A DNA stretch of 64,000 nucleotides, taken from the NCBI GenBank assembly GCA_035502995.1, contig DATJTW010000085.1, positions 25,792 through 89,791 of the forward strand, in the 5' to 3' direction. Made by a program: the position numbers and the translations under genes. This document shows, piece after piece, positions 25,230 through 34,205 of the stretch (positions are counted from its first letter, which is position 1; each line of letters opens with the position of its first letter). Under the pieces are notes generated by a model. That model was not told the origin of the DNA, made no database searches, and worked only from the letters and a program-made list of their open reading frames with translations. Origin of the DNA: CADEED01 sp035502995 (GTDB lineage: Bacteria > Pseudomonadota > Gammaproteobacteria > Steroidobacterales > Steroidobacteraceae).

Positions 25230-25254
25230 TGGGAAAAAGTGGGGAGAAATGGGC
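25230..25254 (+). promoter_or_regulatory. MraZ operator, three TGGGN boxes
   Basis: TGGGA (25230-25234), TGGGG (25240-25244) and TGGGC (25250-25254) are spaced exactly 10 bp apart, one helical turn. This is the known recognition pattern of MraZ, which represses its own operon in E. coli. The boxes sit directly downstream of the -10 element. Confidence 0.85.
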
Positions 25255-25273
25255 TTAAGCGGCCTGTCGATCC

Positions 25274-25726
25274 ATGTTTCGCGGTGCAGCAAAAGTGACC
25301 CTGGACGACAAGGGCCGGATGGTTTTTCCCACCCGGTACCGGACGCATGCGCTCGAGCGCAGCCAGGGAAAGCTGGTGGTCACCGTCGACCGGGATCAAT
25401 GCCTCCTCCTTTATCCCTTGCCCGACTGGGAACAGATCGAGCGGAAGTTGATGAGCCTGCCGTCTTTACACGCGCAGGCGCGCCGACTGCAACGCCTGAT
25501 GGTGGGTCATGCCACCGAGCTGGAACTGGACGGGCACGGACGATTGTTGTTGCCGCCCGAGTTGCGCGAGTTCGCGCTGCTCGAGCGGAACGGGATGCTG
25601 ATCGGTCAGGGAAATCGCTGCGAACTGTGGGACGAGGCGCGCTGGAACGAGCGCCGCGCCCTGTGGCTCGCGAACGAGGCCCAGGCGACCGATCTGCCCG
25701 CGGAGCTGGACTCGCTCACGCTGTGA
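25274..25726 (+). CDS. mraZ: Transcriptional regulator MraZ
   Basis: An AbrB-fold DNA-binding protein that forms a ring and represses the dcw cluster by binding TGGGN repeats. The 150 residues contain two related halves, each with the DxxGR motif: LDDKGRMVFPTRYR (N-terminal) and LDGHGRLLLPPELREF (C-terminal). Three MraZ boxes lie 20-44 bp upstream, so autoregulation is very likely. It is separated from rsmH by about 150 bp, a larger gap than any other in the first half of the cluster; I see no clear promoter there. Confidence 0.96.
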   Translation: MFRGAAKVTLDDKGRMVFPTRYRTHALERSQGKLVVTVDRDQCLLLYPLPDWEQIERKLMSLPSLHAQARRLQRLMVGHATELELDGHGRLLLPPELREFALLERNGMLIGQGNRCELWDEARWNERRALWLANEAQATDLPAELDSLTL

Positions 25727-25876
25727 TCGCGTGGGCGCGGTAGTTAGTCCGCGGGCCGGATGATTCTGTCGACGATCATGGGGTGGGATGCGTTGACCGC
25801 GCGGCGGCACGCGTCCATGGCAACGGTGCTTGAGAAAACGGGGGCGGACTGACAGCCGCTTGAAGGAGTGAGTGAT

Positions 25877-26800
25877 TTGGACGCGCACATACCGGTGCTT
25901 GCCCGGGAAGCGTTCGAAGCACTCACCGTGCAGGCGGACGGCCTATACATAGATGCGACGTTCGGGCGCGGCGGTCACACGGCACTCATCCTCGGGGCAC
26001 TCGGTCCCGAAGGGCGCGTGCTCGCGTTCGACCGCGACCCGGCGGCCATCGAGGCCGGCCACCGCCGTTTTCCCGACGAAGTGCGGCTTGCGCTCGTCGG
26101 CGCGCCGTTTGCCGATATCGCCGCGCGCGTGCCGGGGCTCGTTTCGGGCCGGGCCGTGCGCGGCATCTTGTTCGACCTCGGCGTCAGCTCGCCGCAGCTC
26201 GATGACCCCGCACGTGGTTTCAGCTTCCGGGCGGACGGCCCGCTCGACATGCGCATGGACCCGACGAGCGGCGAACCGGTTTCCGCATGGCTCGCGCGAG
26301 CGGGCGAGCCTGAGATTCGCGAGGTGATCGCGTCTCTCGGGGAAGAGCGTTTCGCGCGGCGTATCGCCGCGGCGATCGTGGCGACGCGTTCCTCCCGGCC
26401 CCTGACGACCACGTTGCAGCTCGCCGACCTCGTCGCGCGCAACGTGCATACGCGCGATGGCAAACACCCCGCGACGCGCACGTTCCAGGCGCTGCGCATG
26501 CACGTCAACGACGAGCTCGGCCAGCTGAAGACCGCGTTGTCCGCGGCGCTCGAGCTGCTCGCGGTCGGTGGTCGCCTCGCCGTGATCAGCTTCCACTCGC
26601 TCGAAGATCGCATCGCCAAGCAGTTCATCCAGGCGAACGCGAGCGTCGACCCGGTGTACGCCGGCCTGCCGCTGATCCCCGAGTCGGCGCAGCCGCGCCT
26701 CAAGCGCATCGGTTCGAAGACGCGCGCCGGCGAAGAAGAGCTCGCCGCGAATCCGCGCGCCCGCTCGTCGGTGCTGCGGATCGCGGAAAAGGTGCGCTGA
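25877..26800 (+). CDS. rsmH: 16S rRNA (cytosine(1402)-N4)-methyltransferase RsmH
   Basis: An SAM-dependent enzyme that N4-methylates C1402 of 16S rRNA, the same nucleotide 2'-O-methylated by RsmI, which is encoded 2 kb upstream. Motifs include the SAM loop DATFGRGGHT, the FDLGVSSPQLD segment and VISFHSLEDRIAKQF. The best ribosome site AAGGAG (25863-25868) lies 8 nt before a TTG at 25877, so I take this TTG as start (protein begins DAHIPVLAREAFEAL after the initiator). A GTG at 25868 overlaps that site and is less likely. It ends with a one-base overlap to ftsL. Confidence 0.95.
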   Translation: MDAHIPVLAREAFEALTVQADGLYIDATFGRGGHTALILGALGPEGRVLAFDRDPAAIEAGHRRFPDEVRLALVGAPFADIAARVPGLVSGRAVRGILFDLGVSSPQLDDPARGFSFRADGPLDMRMDPTSGEPVSAWLARAGEPEIREVIASLGEERFARRIAAAIVATRSSRPLTTTLQLADLVARNVHTRDGKHPATRTFQALRMHVNDELGQLKTALSAALELLAVGGRLAVISFHSLEDRIAKQFIQANASVDPVYAGLPLIPESAQPRLKRIGSKTRAGEEELAANPRARSSVLRIAEKVR

Positions 26801-27084
26801 TGGCCGGCGCCAGCAACAAAGCGCTGATCGTGGCGATCCCGCTGCTCTGGGCTGCGGCGCTCGCTTCCGCGGCCGGGGCCATCTACTCCAAGCACCGGGC
26901 GCGCGAGCTGTTCGTCGAGCTCGAGCGACTGAACGTCAAGCGCGACAACCTCGAGATCGAGTGGGGCCAGCTGCAGCTCGAGCAGAGCGCCTGGTCGACA
27001 CACGCGTTCGTCGAAAGCGTCGCGAACAGCAAGCTCAAGATGAACACGCCACCGCCGAAGGAAATCGAGCTGGTGACGCCGTGA
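26800..27084 (+). CDS. ftsL: Cell division protein FtsL
   Basis: A small bitopic divisome protein that forms the FtsQLB complex and activates FtsWI. The 94 residues have one membrane span (about 8-27) and a periplasmic coiled coil (about 30-60: RARELFVELERLNVKRDNLE). It is recognised mainly by position between rsmH and ftsI and by this architecture, because FtsL sequences diverge strongly. It starts on the rsmH stop and overlaps ftsI by 4 bp. The partner ftsB is not in the cluster, as usual. Confidence 0.9.
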   Translation: MAGASNKALIVAIPLLWAAALASAAGAIYSKHRARELFVELERLNVKRDNLEIEWGQLQLEQSAWSTHAFVESVANSKLKMNTPPPKEIELVTP

Positions 27085-28862
27085 AAGTCTTCTCCGGCCG
27101 GAAGCGCCGCGAGTCCCGCGGCCGCGGCGACGGCGGTTCCTCGGCCGCGCGCGACAATCCGAACAGCTTCCGCTGGCGCGCGAACTTCGTGTTCGTGCTG
27201 CTGGTCTGCGGCGCGCTCGGCCTGGTATGGCGCGCCGTCGAGCTGCAGCTCAAGGATCACAAGTTCCTCGCGGGGCAGGGTGATGCGCGCTTCTCGCGTG
27301 TCGCCGAGATCACGGCGACGCGCGGGACCATCACCGATCGCTACGGCGAACCTCTCGCGGTGTCGACGCCCGTCGATTCGGTCTGGGTCAACCCGAAGGA
27401 GCTGGCGCTGGCGAGCGATCAACTGCCGCGCCTCGCGAAGGCACTGAAGCGCGACAAGACCGAGCTGGCGCGCCGCGTCACGTCGAACCTGGATCGCGAG
27501 TTCCTCTACCTGGCGCGGCACATGCAGCCGTCGGACGCACAGAAGATCCGCCAGCTCGAGATCCCCGGCGTCTACCTGATGCGCGAATACCGCCGCTTCT
27601 ACCCGGCGGGCGAAGTCGCGGGCCACGTCATCGGTTTCACGAGCGTCGACGACGAGGGCCAGGAAGGGCTCGAGCTAGCGTTCGACCACTGGCTCGCGGG
27701 CGAGGACGGCGCGAAGCGCGTCATCCAGGACCGTTACGGCAAGATCGTGCAGAACGTCGAGGAGATCCGCGCGATGCGGCCGGGCCGCAATCTCGTGTTG
27801 TCGATCGACCTGCGCATCCAGTACCTCGCGTACCGCGAGCTGAAGGCGGCGATCCGCGACCAGCGCGCGAAATCGGGCTCGGTGATCGTGCTCGACGTCG
27901 CGACCGGCGAAGTGCTCGCCATGGTCAACCAGCCGACCTACAACCCGAACGACCGCGACCAGATGAACGCGAAGTCGTACCGCAACCGCGCGGTGACCGA
28001 CATCGTCGAGCCGGGTTCGTCGATGAAGCCGTTCTTCGTGGCCGCGGGCATCGCCTCCGGCCGCTTCGACGACCACAGCATCATCGATACCAACCCCGGC
28101 TACATCAAGGTCGGCAACCGGATCCTCGAGGACCCGCACAACCTCGGCGCGATCGATCTCGCGACCTGCCTCGCCAAGAGCTCGAACATCTGCCTGACCA
28201 AGGTCGCGCTGTCGCTCGAACCGGCGCAGATGTACGACACGCTGACGAAGCTCGGCTTCGGCCAGGTGACGACCTCGGGTTATCCCGGCGAGTCCGCGGG
28301 GCTGCTGCCTCACTACTCGCACTGGCGGCCGATCGGCATCTCGTCGATGTCGCGCGGCTACGGCCTGTCGATCACGCCGCTGCAGCTGGCGCATGCGTAC
28401 GCCACCGTCGCGTCGCTCGGTGTGTCGCGGCCGATCTCGTTCCTGCGCGTCGAGACACCGCCGGAAGGTACGCGCGCGCTCGATCCCGCGGTGTCGCGCA
28501 CGCTGATCCACCTGCTCGAAGCGGTGGTCGCGCCCGAGGGCGGCGGCAAGCAGGCGGCGATCCCCGGTTACACCGTGGCCGGCAAGACCGGCACCGCGTG
28601 GAAAGCGACCGCCGGTGGCTACGCGACCGATCGTTACCTCGCGGTGTTCGGCGGCATCGCGCCGGCCAGCAATCCGCGGCTCGCCGCGATCGTCGTGATC
28701 GACGAGCCGGGCGCGGGCAAGTACTACGGCGGCGAAGTGGCCGCGCCGGTGTTCTCGGGCGTGGTCGGCGGCGCGTTGCGCCTGCTCGCCGTGCCGCCCG
28801 ACGCGCCGGTGGGCGAGAGCGGCCCGGGTCTCGGTATCACGCGCCAGGTGGCGACGCGATGA
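27081..28862 (+). CDS. ftsI: Peptidoglycan transpeptidase FtsI (PBP3)
   Basis: The septal class B penicillin-binding protein that crosslinks new peptidoglycan together with FtsW. The 593 residues have a basic cytoplasmic lead, one membrane segment (about 34-51), a PBP dimerisation domain starting near RGTITDRYGEPLAVST, and the transpeptidase domain with SSMK (about 313), SSN (about 366) and KTGT (about 502). The start is the GTG at 27081 that overlaps the ftsL stop (GTGA); the frame is open further upstream inside ftsL. It is coupled to murE by a 4-bp overlap. Confidence 0.96.
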   Translation: MKVFSGRKRRESRGRGDGGSSAARDNPNSFRWRANFVFVLLVCGALGLVWRAVELQLKDHKFLAGQGDARFSRVAEITATRGTITDRYGEPLAVSTPVDSVWVNPKELALASDQLPRLAKALKRDKTELARRVTSNLDREFLYLARHMQPSDAQKIRQLEIPGVYLMREYRRFYPAGEVAGHVIGFTSVDDEGQEGLELAFDHWLAGEDGAKRVIQDRYGKIVQNVEEIRAMRPGRNLVLSIDLRIQYLAYRELKAAIRDQRAKSGSVIVLDVATGEVLAMVNQPTYNPNDRDQMNAKSYRNRAVTDIVEPGSSMKPFFVAAGIASGRFDDHSIIDTNPGYIKVGNRILEDPHNLGAIDLATCLAKSSNICLTKVALSLEPAQMYDTLTKLGFGQVTTSGYPGESAGLLPHYSHWRPIGISSMSRGYGLSITPLQLAHAYATVASLGVSRPISFLRVETPPEGTRALDPAVSRTLIHLLEAVVAPEGGGKQAAIPGYTVAGKTGTAWKATAGGYATDRYLAVFGGIAPASNPRLAAIVVIDEPGAGKYYGGEVAAPVFSGVVGGALRLLAVPPDAPVGESGPGLGITRQVATR

Positions 28863-30415
28863 CCGTGACGCCCGCATCGACTACCGATCCTGCGACGATG
28901 TCCGCGTCGCCGCCGCCCGTGCGCAGCCTCGCGCGACTGCTCGAGGGCCTGGCGCAGTTGCCGCGCGACGTCGAGATCGCCGACCTCACGCAGGACGGCC
29001 GCGCCGCGCGTCCCGGCGCCGCGTTCCTCGCGGTGCGCGGTAGCGCCGAGCACGGCCTCGCGTACGCGCCGCAGGCCGTGGCCAATGGCGCGCGCGCCGT
29101 GTTGTGGGAGCCGGCATCGATCGCCGTGGTGCCCGACCTGCCGTCCGAGATCCTCGTCGCGCCGGTGCCGCACCTGCGCGAGCACGTCAGCCTGATCGCC
29201 GACCGGTTCTTCGACGCGCCGTCGCAGGAACTGGCCGTCGCCGGTGTCACCGGCACGAACGGCAAGACCACCTGCGCCTATCTACTGGCCCAGGCGCTCG
29301 ACGCCGCCAACCGTCCGGCCGCGTACATGGGCACGATCGGCACCGGACGGCCGGGCCGGCTGACCCCGAGCGCCCTGACCACGGGTGATGCGGTCACCGT
29401 GCAGCGCACGCTCGCCGGGTTCCGCGCCGGCGGAGCCCGGCACGTCGCGATGGAAGTCTCCTCGCACGCGATCGACCAGGCACGCGTTGGCGCCGTGCGG
29501 TTCCGTACCGCCGCGTTCACGAACCTCACGCGCGACCATCTCGACTACCACGGCAGCATGGACAGCTATGGCGCCACCAAGGCGCGCCTGTTCACGCGCG
29601 CCGAGCTGCAGTCGCGCGTCATCAACGTTGACGACGCCTTCGGCCGCCAGCTCGCGCTCGATCCGCGCGGCCGAGGCCGCCTGGTCCTGACCAGCCGCGG
29701 CCACCCGCACCAGGCGCGCAACGCGGCGGGCTTCGTACGCGCGATGAGCGTGCGGCTATCCACCCGCGGCATCGAGCTCGAGTTCGATTCGAGCTGGGGC
29801 ACCGGCGCGCTGTCGTGCCCGCTGGTCGGCGACTTCAACGTCGACAACGTGCTGACGGTGCTCGCGGTGCTGCTCGACTGGGAGATCCCGCTCGACGACG
29901 CGCTGCGCGTGCTGTCGGTCGTGCAGGCGGCACCCGGCCGCATGGAGACGTTCGGCGGCACCGCTGCTCCGCTCGTGATCGTCGACTACGCGCACACGCC
30001 CGACGCGCTGCGCAAGGCGCTGGCCGCGGCGCGCGCGCATTGCCCGGGCCGTCTGATCGCGGTGTTCGGGTGCGGCGGCGATCGCGATCCCGGCAAGCGC
30101 CCGATGATGGGCGCGATCGCGGCCGAGCTGGCCGACGACGTCGTGATCACCGACGACAACCCGCGCACCGAAGCGCCGGACGCGATCGTCGCCGACATCG
30201 CCGCCGGGATTCCCGCCGGCAAGCCGTTCCGCGTCGAGCACGACCGCGGCGCCGCGATCCGCGCCGCGATCGCGATGGCAGGCGACGCTGACGTCGTCGT
30301 GGTCGCCGGCAAGGGTCACGAGGACTACCAGGTCTACGGCCGCGAACGCCGCGCGTTCAGCGACCAGGCCGTCGTCCGCGCCGCGCTCGCGCCGCGCGCC
30401 GGGGGTGCGGCATGA
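28859..30415 (+). CDS. murE: UDP-MurNAc-Ala-Glu:2,6-diaminopimelate ligase MurE
   Basis: Adds the third residue of the peptidoglycan stem peptide. The 518 residues show the Mur ligase layout: a UDP-substrate N-domain, the central ATPase with GVTGTNGKTT, and the C-domain. The specificity motif DDNPRTE matches the DNPR form that selects meso-diaminopimelate, so this organism has DAP-type peptidoglycan. The ATG at 28859 overlaps the ftsI stop by 4 bp. The protein has a short extra N-terminus rich in Thr and Ser before the conserved part. Confidence 0.95.
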   Translation: MTVTPASTTDPATMSASPPPVRSLARLLEGLAQLPRDVEIADLTQDGRAARPGAAFLAVRGSAEHGLAYAPQAVANGARAVLWEPASIAVVPDLPSEILVAPVPHLREHVSLIADRFFDAPSQELAVAGVTGTNGKTTCAYLLAQALDAANRPAAYMGTIGTGRPGRLTPSALTTGDAVTVQRTLAGFRAGGARHVAMEVSSHAIDQARVGAVRFRTAAFTNLTRDHLDYHGSMDSYGATKARLFTRAELQSRVINVDDAFGRQLALDPRGRGRLVLTSRGHPHQARNAAGFVRAMSVRLSTRGIELEFDSSWGTGALSCPLVGDFNVDNVLTVLAVLLDWEIPLDDALRVLSVVQAAPGRMETFGGTAAPLVIVDYAHTPDALRKALAAARAHCPGRLIAVFGCGGDRDPGKRPMMGAIAAELADDVVITDDNPRTEAPDAIVADIAAGIPAGKPFRVEHDRGAAIRAAIAMAGDADVVVVAGKGHEDYQVYGRERRAFSDQAVVRAALAPRAGGAA

Positions 30416-31764
30416 ACCGCACGTTGTCCGACTTCGCGCGCGCCTGCGGCGGCGAGCTCATCGGCCCGGACCGCGCCTACAACGGTGTCTCGAGCGACAC
30501 GCGCACGATCAAGCCGGGCGAGCTGTTCGTCGCGCTGCGCGGCCCGCGCTTCAATGCCAACGAGTTCGTCGGCGCGGCGGAGACGGCCGGCGCCGCCGGT
30601 GCCGTGGTCGACGCGCGCACCGATCGCGCGCTCGCGCAGATCCGCGTCGGCGACACGCTCGAAGCGCTGACGCGTTCGTCCGTGGCGTGGCGCGGCGGTT
30701 TCAAACTACCCGTGGTCGGCGTCGCTGGCAGCAACGGCAAGACGACCGTCAAGGAACTGACCGCGACGATCCTGGCGCGCGCCGGCAACACGCTGGCCAC
30801 GCGCGGCAGCCTGAACAACCACATCGGCGTGCCGCTGACGCTGCACCGCCTCGACGCGACGCACCGTTTCGCGGTCATCGAAATCGGTGCCAATCACCCG
30901 GGCGAGGTCGCGTCACTCGTGAAGTTGGCGCAACCGACGGTCGGCCTGATCACGAACGCCGGCGCCGAGCATCTCGAGGGATTCGGCAGCATCGAGGGTG
31001 CCGCGCGCGCCGAGGGCGAGATGGTCGCGGACCTGCCGGCCGAGGCCACCGCGGTGCTGAACGCCGACGACGAATTCATCGGCTTGTGGCGCGGCATGAC
31101 GCGCGCGCGCGTCGTGACGTTCGGCGTCGAGAAGCCGGCCGACTATTCGGCAGCCGACATCCACACGGCGATCGACGGCGGTTTCGTCACGCGTTTCACG
31201 CTGAACTCGCCCGCCGGCAGCACGCCGATCGAGCTGCACCTGGCCGGCCGGCACAACGTCGCGAACGCCTTGTGTGCCGCCGCGGCTGCCGTCGCGGCCG
31301 GCGCCTCGCTCGAGGACGTGCGTACCGGCCTTGCCACGATGCGCCCGGTTCCGGGCCGATTGCAGTTCAAAACCGCGCCGAGTGGTGCCTGGATCGTCGA
31401 CGACTCTTACAACGCGAATCCGAGCTCGATGAAGGCCGGGATCGAGGTGCTCGCGGGCGTCGACGCGCGCCGCTGGCTGGTCATGGGCGACATGGGCGAG
31501 CTCGGCGACTTCGCGCCGGCGAGCCATGAAGAGATCGGCCGCTTCGCGCGCGACCACCGCATCGACCGCCTGTTCGCCACCGGCAAGCTCGCGGCGCTGG
31601 CGGTCGAGGCGTTCGGCACCGGCGCGCAGTGGTTTTCGGATACGGAGACGCTGGCGCGCGCCGTCAACGCCGAGCTGTCGCGCGAGGTATGCGTGCTGGT
31701 CAAGGGATCGCGTTCGAATCGTCTCGAACGCGTGGTCGATGCGCTGGTCGGGAAGACTCACTAG
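30412..31764 (+). CDS. murF: UDP-MurNAc-tripeptide:D-Ala-D-Ala ligase MurF
   Basis: Attaches the D-Ala-D-Ala dipeptide and completes the UDP-MurNAc-pentapeptide. The 450 residues carry the P-loop GVAGSNGKTTVKE, the MurF motif TRGSLNNHIGVPLTL and the C-domain segment WIVDDSYNANPSSMKAG. The start overlaps murE by 4 bp and the stop abuts the mraY start with no gap. The dipeptide substrate is made by DdlB, encoded 7 kb downstream in the same cluster. Confidence 0.96.
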   Translation: MNRTLSDFARACGGELIGPDRAYNGVSSDTRTIKPGELFVALRGPRFNANEFVGAAETAGAAGAVVDARTDRALAQIRVGDTLEALTRSSVAWRGGFKLPVVGVAGSNGKTTVKELTATILARAGNTLATRGSLNNHIGVPLTLHRLDATHRFAVIEIGANHPGEVASLVKLAQPTVGLITNAGAEHLEGFGSIEGAARAEGEMVADLPAEATAVLNADDEFIGLWRGMTRARVVTFGVEKPADYSAADIHTAIDGGFVTRFTLNSPAGSTPIELHLAGRHNVANALCAAAAAVAAGASLEDVRTGLATMRPVPGRLQFKTAPSGAWIVDDSYNANPSSMKAGIEVLAGVDARRWLVMGDMGELGDFAPASHEEIGRFARDHRIDRLFATGKLAALAVEAFGTGAQWFSDTETLARAVNAELSREVCVLVKGSRSNRLERVVDALVGKTH

Positions 31765-32850
31765 ATGCTGTACTGGCTAGCCAAACACCTGACGCCGCAC
31801 TTCACGGCCCTGAACGTGTTCTCGTACCTCACGGTGCGCTCCATCTTCGCCGTCGTCACCGGCCTCGGGATCGCGCTGCTGATGGGTCCGTGGATGATCG
31901 AGAAGCTGCGCTTCGGTCGCGTCGGCCAGGTGGTGCGCGACGACGGGCCGAAGACGCATTTCTCCAAGGCCGGCACGCCGACGATGGGCGGCATGCTGAT
32001 CCTGATCGCGATCTTCGCGAGCACGCTGCTCTGGGCCGACCTCACGAACCGGTTCGTCTGGGTCGTGCTGCTGGTGACGCTGACGTTCGGCGCGGTCGGC
32101 TTCTGGGACGACTACCTGAAGCTCGCCAAGAAGAACCCGAAGGGACTGATCGCGCGCTACAAGTATTCCTGGCAATCGCTGTTCGGGCTGGCCACGGCCG
32201 TCTTCCTGTTCTACACCGCGAAGACGCCGGCCGAGACCACGCTCTATCTACCCTTCCTGAAGAACTTCGCGTTCGCGCTCGGCCCGGTCACGTTCATCGC
32301 GCTGGCCTATTTCATGATCGTCGGCATGAGCAACGCGGTGAACCTCACCGACGGCCTCGACGGTCTCGCGATCATGCCGTCGGTCATGGTCGGCGCCGCG
32401 CTCGGCGTGTTCGCGTACGCCAGCGGCAACGCCGAGTTCGTGAAGTACCTCGTGATCCCGGCCGTCCCCGGCGCCGGCGAGGTGCTGATCTTCTGCGCGG
32501 CGCTGGTCGGCGCCGGCCTCGGGTTCCTGTGGTTCAACACGTATCCGGCGCAGGTGTTCATGGGCGACATCGGCGCGCTGGCGCTCGGCGCCGCGATCGG
32601 CGCGATCGCCGTCATCGTGCGCCAGGAAGTCGTCGTGCTGATCATGGGCGGCATCTTCGTCGTCGAGACCGCCTCGGTGATCATCCAGGTCGCGTCGTTC
32701 AAGATGACCGGCAAGCGCGTGTTCCGCATGGCGCCGATCCACCATCACTACGAGCTCAAGGGCTGGGCCGAGCCGAAGGTGATCGTGCGCTTCTGGATCA
32801 TCACCTTCATCCTCGTGCTCGCGGGCCTCGCGACGCTGAAGCTGCGATGA
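31765..32850 (+). CDS. mraY: Phospho-MurNAc-pentapeptide transferase MraY
   Basis: A polytopic inner-membrane enzyme that moves phospho-MurNAc-pentapeptide onto undecaprenyl phosphate, giving lipid I. The 361 residues show about ten hydrophobic segments and the catalytic acidic motifs FWDDYLK and NLTDGLDGLA plus the signature MAPIHHHYELKGW. The length is normal (E. coli 360). It begins immediately after murF and overlaps murD by 4 bp. Confidence 0.97.
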   Translation: MLYWLAKHLTPHFTALNVFSYLTVRSIFAVVTGLGIALLMGPWMIEKLRFGRVGQVVRDDGPKTHFSKAGTPTMGGMLILIAIFASTLLWADLTNRFVWVVLLVTLTFGAVGFWDDYLKLAKKNPKGLIARYKYSWQSLFGLATAVFLFYTAKTPAETTLYLPFLKNFAFALGPVTFIALAYFMIVGMSNAVNLTDGLDGLAIMPSVMVGAALGVFAYASGNAEFVKYLVIPAVPGAGEVLIFCAALVGAGLGFLWFNTYPAQVFMGDIGALALGAAIGAIAVIVRQEVVVLIMGGIFVVETASVIIQVASFKMTGKRVFRMAPIHHHYELKGWAEPKVIVRFWIITFILVLAGLATLKLR

Positions 32851-34205
32851 GCGACCACGCACAATCCGCGCGCAGCGCCGCGAAGAATGCCGTCATCGTC
32901 GGCATGGGCCGCACCGGCCTGTCCGTCGCGCGCCACCTGCAGCGCAGCGGCTTTCGTATCGCCGTCACCGACACGCGCGAAGCGCCGCCGGAGCTCGAAG
33001 GCGTGCGCGCGCTGGGTGCCGCGATCGTCACGCGTACCGGCGGGTTCGACGTGCGGCTGCTCGAGACCGCCGACATCGTCGTCACGTCGCCCGGCGTGCC
33101 GCTCGACGATCCGTTCTTCGTCCAGGCACGCACGCGCGGCCTCGACATCGTCGGCGACATCGAGCTGTTCGCGCGCGCCGCGGACGCGCCGGTGGTCGGC
33201 ATCACCGGCACCAACGGCAAGAGCACCGTGACCACGTTGCTGGGCCGCATGGCCGAGCGCGCCGGCGTGCGCGTTCGCGTCGGCGGCAATCTCGGCCAGC
33301 CCGCGCTCGACCTGCTCGATCGCGGCCCGACGGATCTCTACGTGCTCGAGCTCTCCTCGTTCCAGCTCGACACCACGCATTCGCTGAAGCTGAAGACGGC
33401 GGTGGTGCTCAACGTCTCGGCCGATCACATGGATCGCTACGCGACGCTCGATCACTACGCGGCGTCGAAGGCGCGCATCTTCGCGAACTGCGAGACCGCC
33501 GTCGTGAACGCCGACGAACCCGACGTCGTGAAGATGCCGCGCCCCGGCCAGCGCGTGCTGAGCTTCGGGCTGGGGAAGACCGACGTCGATTTCGGCCTGA
33601 CGACACCCGCCGGCAGCAAGGAGCCGTGGCTCGCGCGCCGCGGCGCGCCGCTGCTGCCGCTGTCGGCGCTGAAGATCTCCGGCCGCCACAACGCGGCGAA
33701 CGCGCTTGCGACCCTGGCGCTCGGCGACGCGTTGCGCCTGCCGATCGCGCCGATGCTCGACGAGCTGCGCGAGTTCCCGGGACTGCCGCACCGCGCGCAG
33801 TGGGTCGCGGACGTGAAGGGCGTGCGCTACATCAACGATTCGAAGGGCACGAACGTCGGCGCGACGCTGGCCGCGGTCGGCGGTCTCGCCGGCCCGCTGG
33901 TCGTGATCGCCGGCGGCGACGGCAAGGGCCAGGACTTCACGCCGCTCGCGGCCGCGTTCCGCGGCAAGGTGCGCACGACGGTGCTGCTCGGCCGCGACGC
34001 CGGCCTCATCGAGACCGCGCTCGCCGGCATCTGCCACACCACGCGCGTCACCTCGATGGCGGAGGCCGTGCGCGCCGCCGCCAGGTTTGCCCAGTCCGGT
34101 GACACCGTCCTGCTGTCGCCCGCGTGCTCGAGCCTCGACATGTTCCGCGACTACGCGCACCGCGGCAGCGAGTTCGCGGCTGCCGTGAAGGAGTTGCAGC
34201 CGTGA
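32847..34205 (+). CDS. murD: UDP-MurNAc-L-alanine:D-glutamate ligase MurD
   Basis: Adds D-glutamate as the second residue of the stem peptide. The 452 residues begin with a Rossmann-like N-domain (VIVGMGRTGLSVARHL), then the ATPase with GITGTNGKSTVTTL, and the C-domain with YINDSKGTNVGAT and LLSPACSSLDMF. The ATG at 32847 overlaps the mraY stop by 4 bp; an upstream extension of the frame lies inside mraY. It overlaps ftsW by 4 bp. Confidence 0.96.
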   Translation: MSDHAQSARSAAKNAVIVGMGRTGLSVARHLQRSGFRIAVTDTREAPPELEGVRALGAAIVTRTGGFDVRLLETADIVVTSPGVPLDDPFFVQARTRGLDIVGDIELFARAADAPVVGITGTNGKSTVTTLLGRMAERAGVRVRVGGNLGQPALDLLDRGPTDLYVLELSSFQLDTTHSLKLKTAVVLNVSADHMDRYATLDHYAASKARIFANCETAVVNADEPDVVKMPRPGQRVLSFGLGKTDVDFGLTTPAGSKEPWLARRGAPLLPLSALKISGRHNAANALATLALGDALRLPIAPMLDELREFPGLPHRAQWVADVKGVRYINDSKGTNVGATLAAVGGLAGPLVVIAGGDGKGQDFTPLAAAFRGKVRTTVLLGRDAGLIETALAGICHTTRVTSMAEAVRAAARFAQSGDTVLLSPACSSLDMFRDYAHRGSEFAAAVKELQP

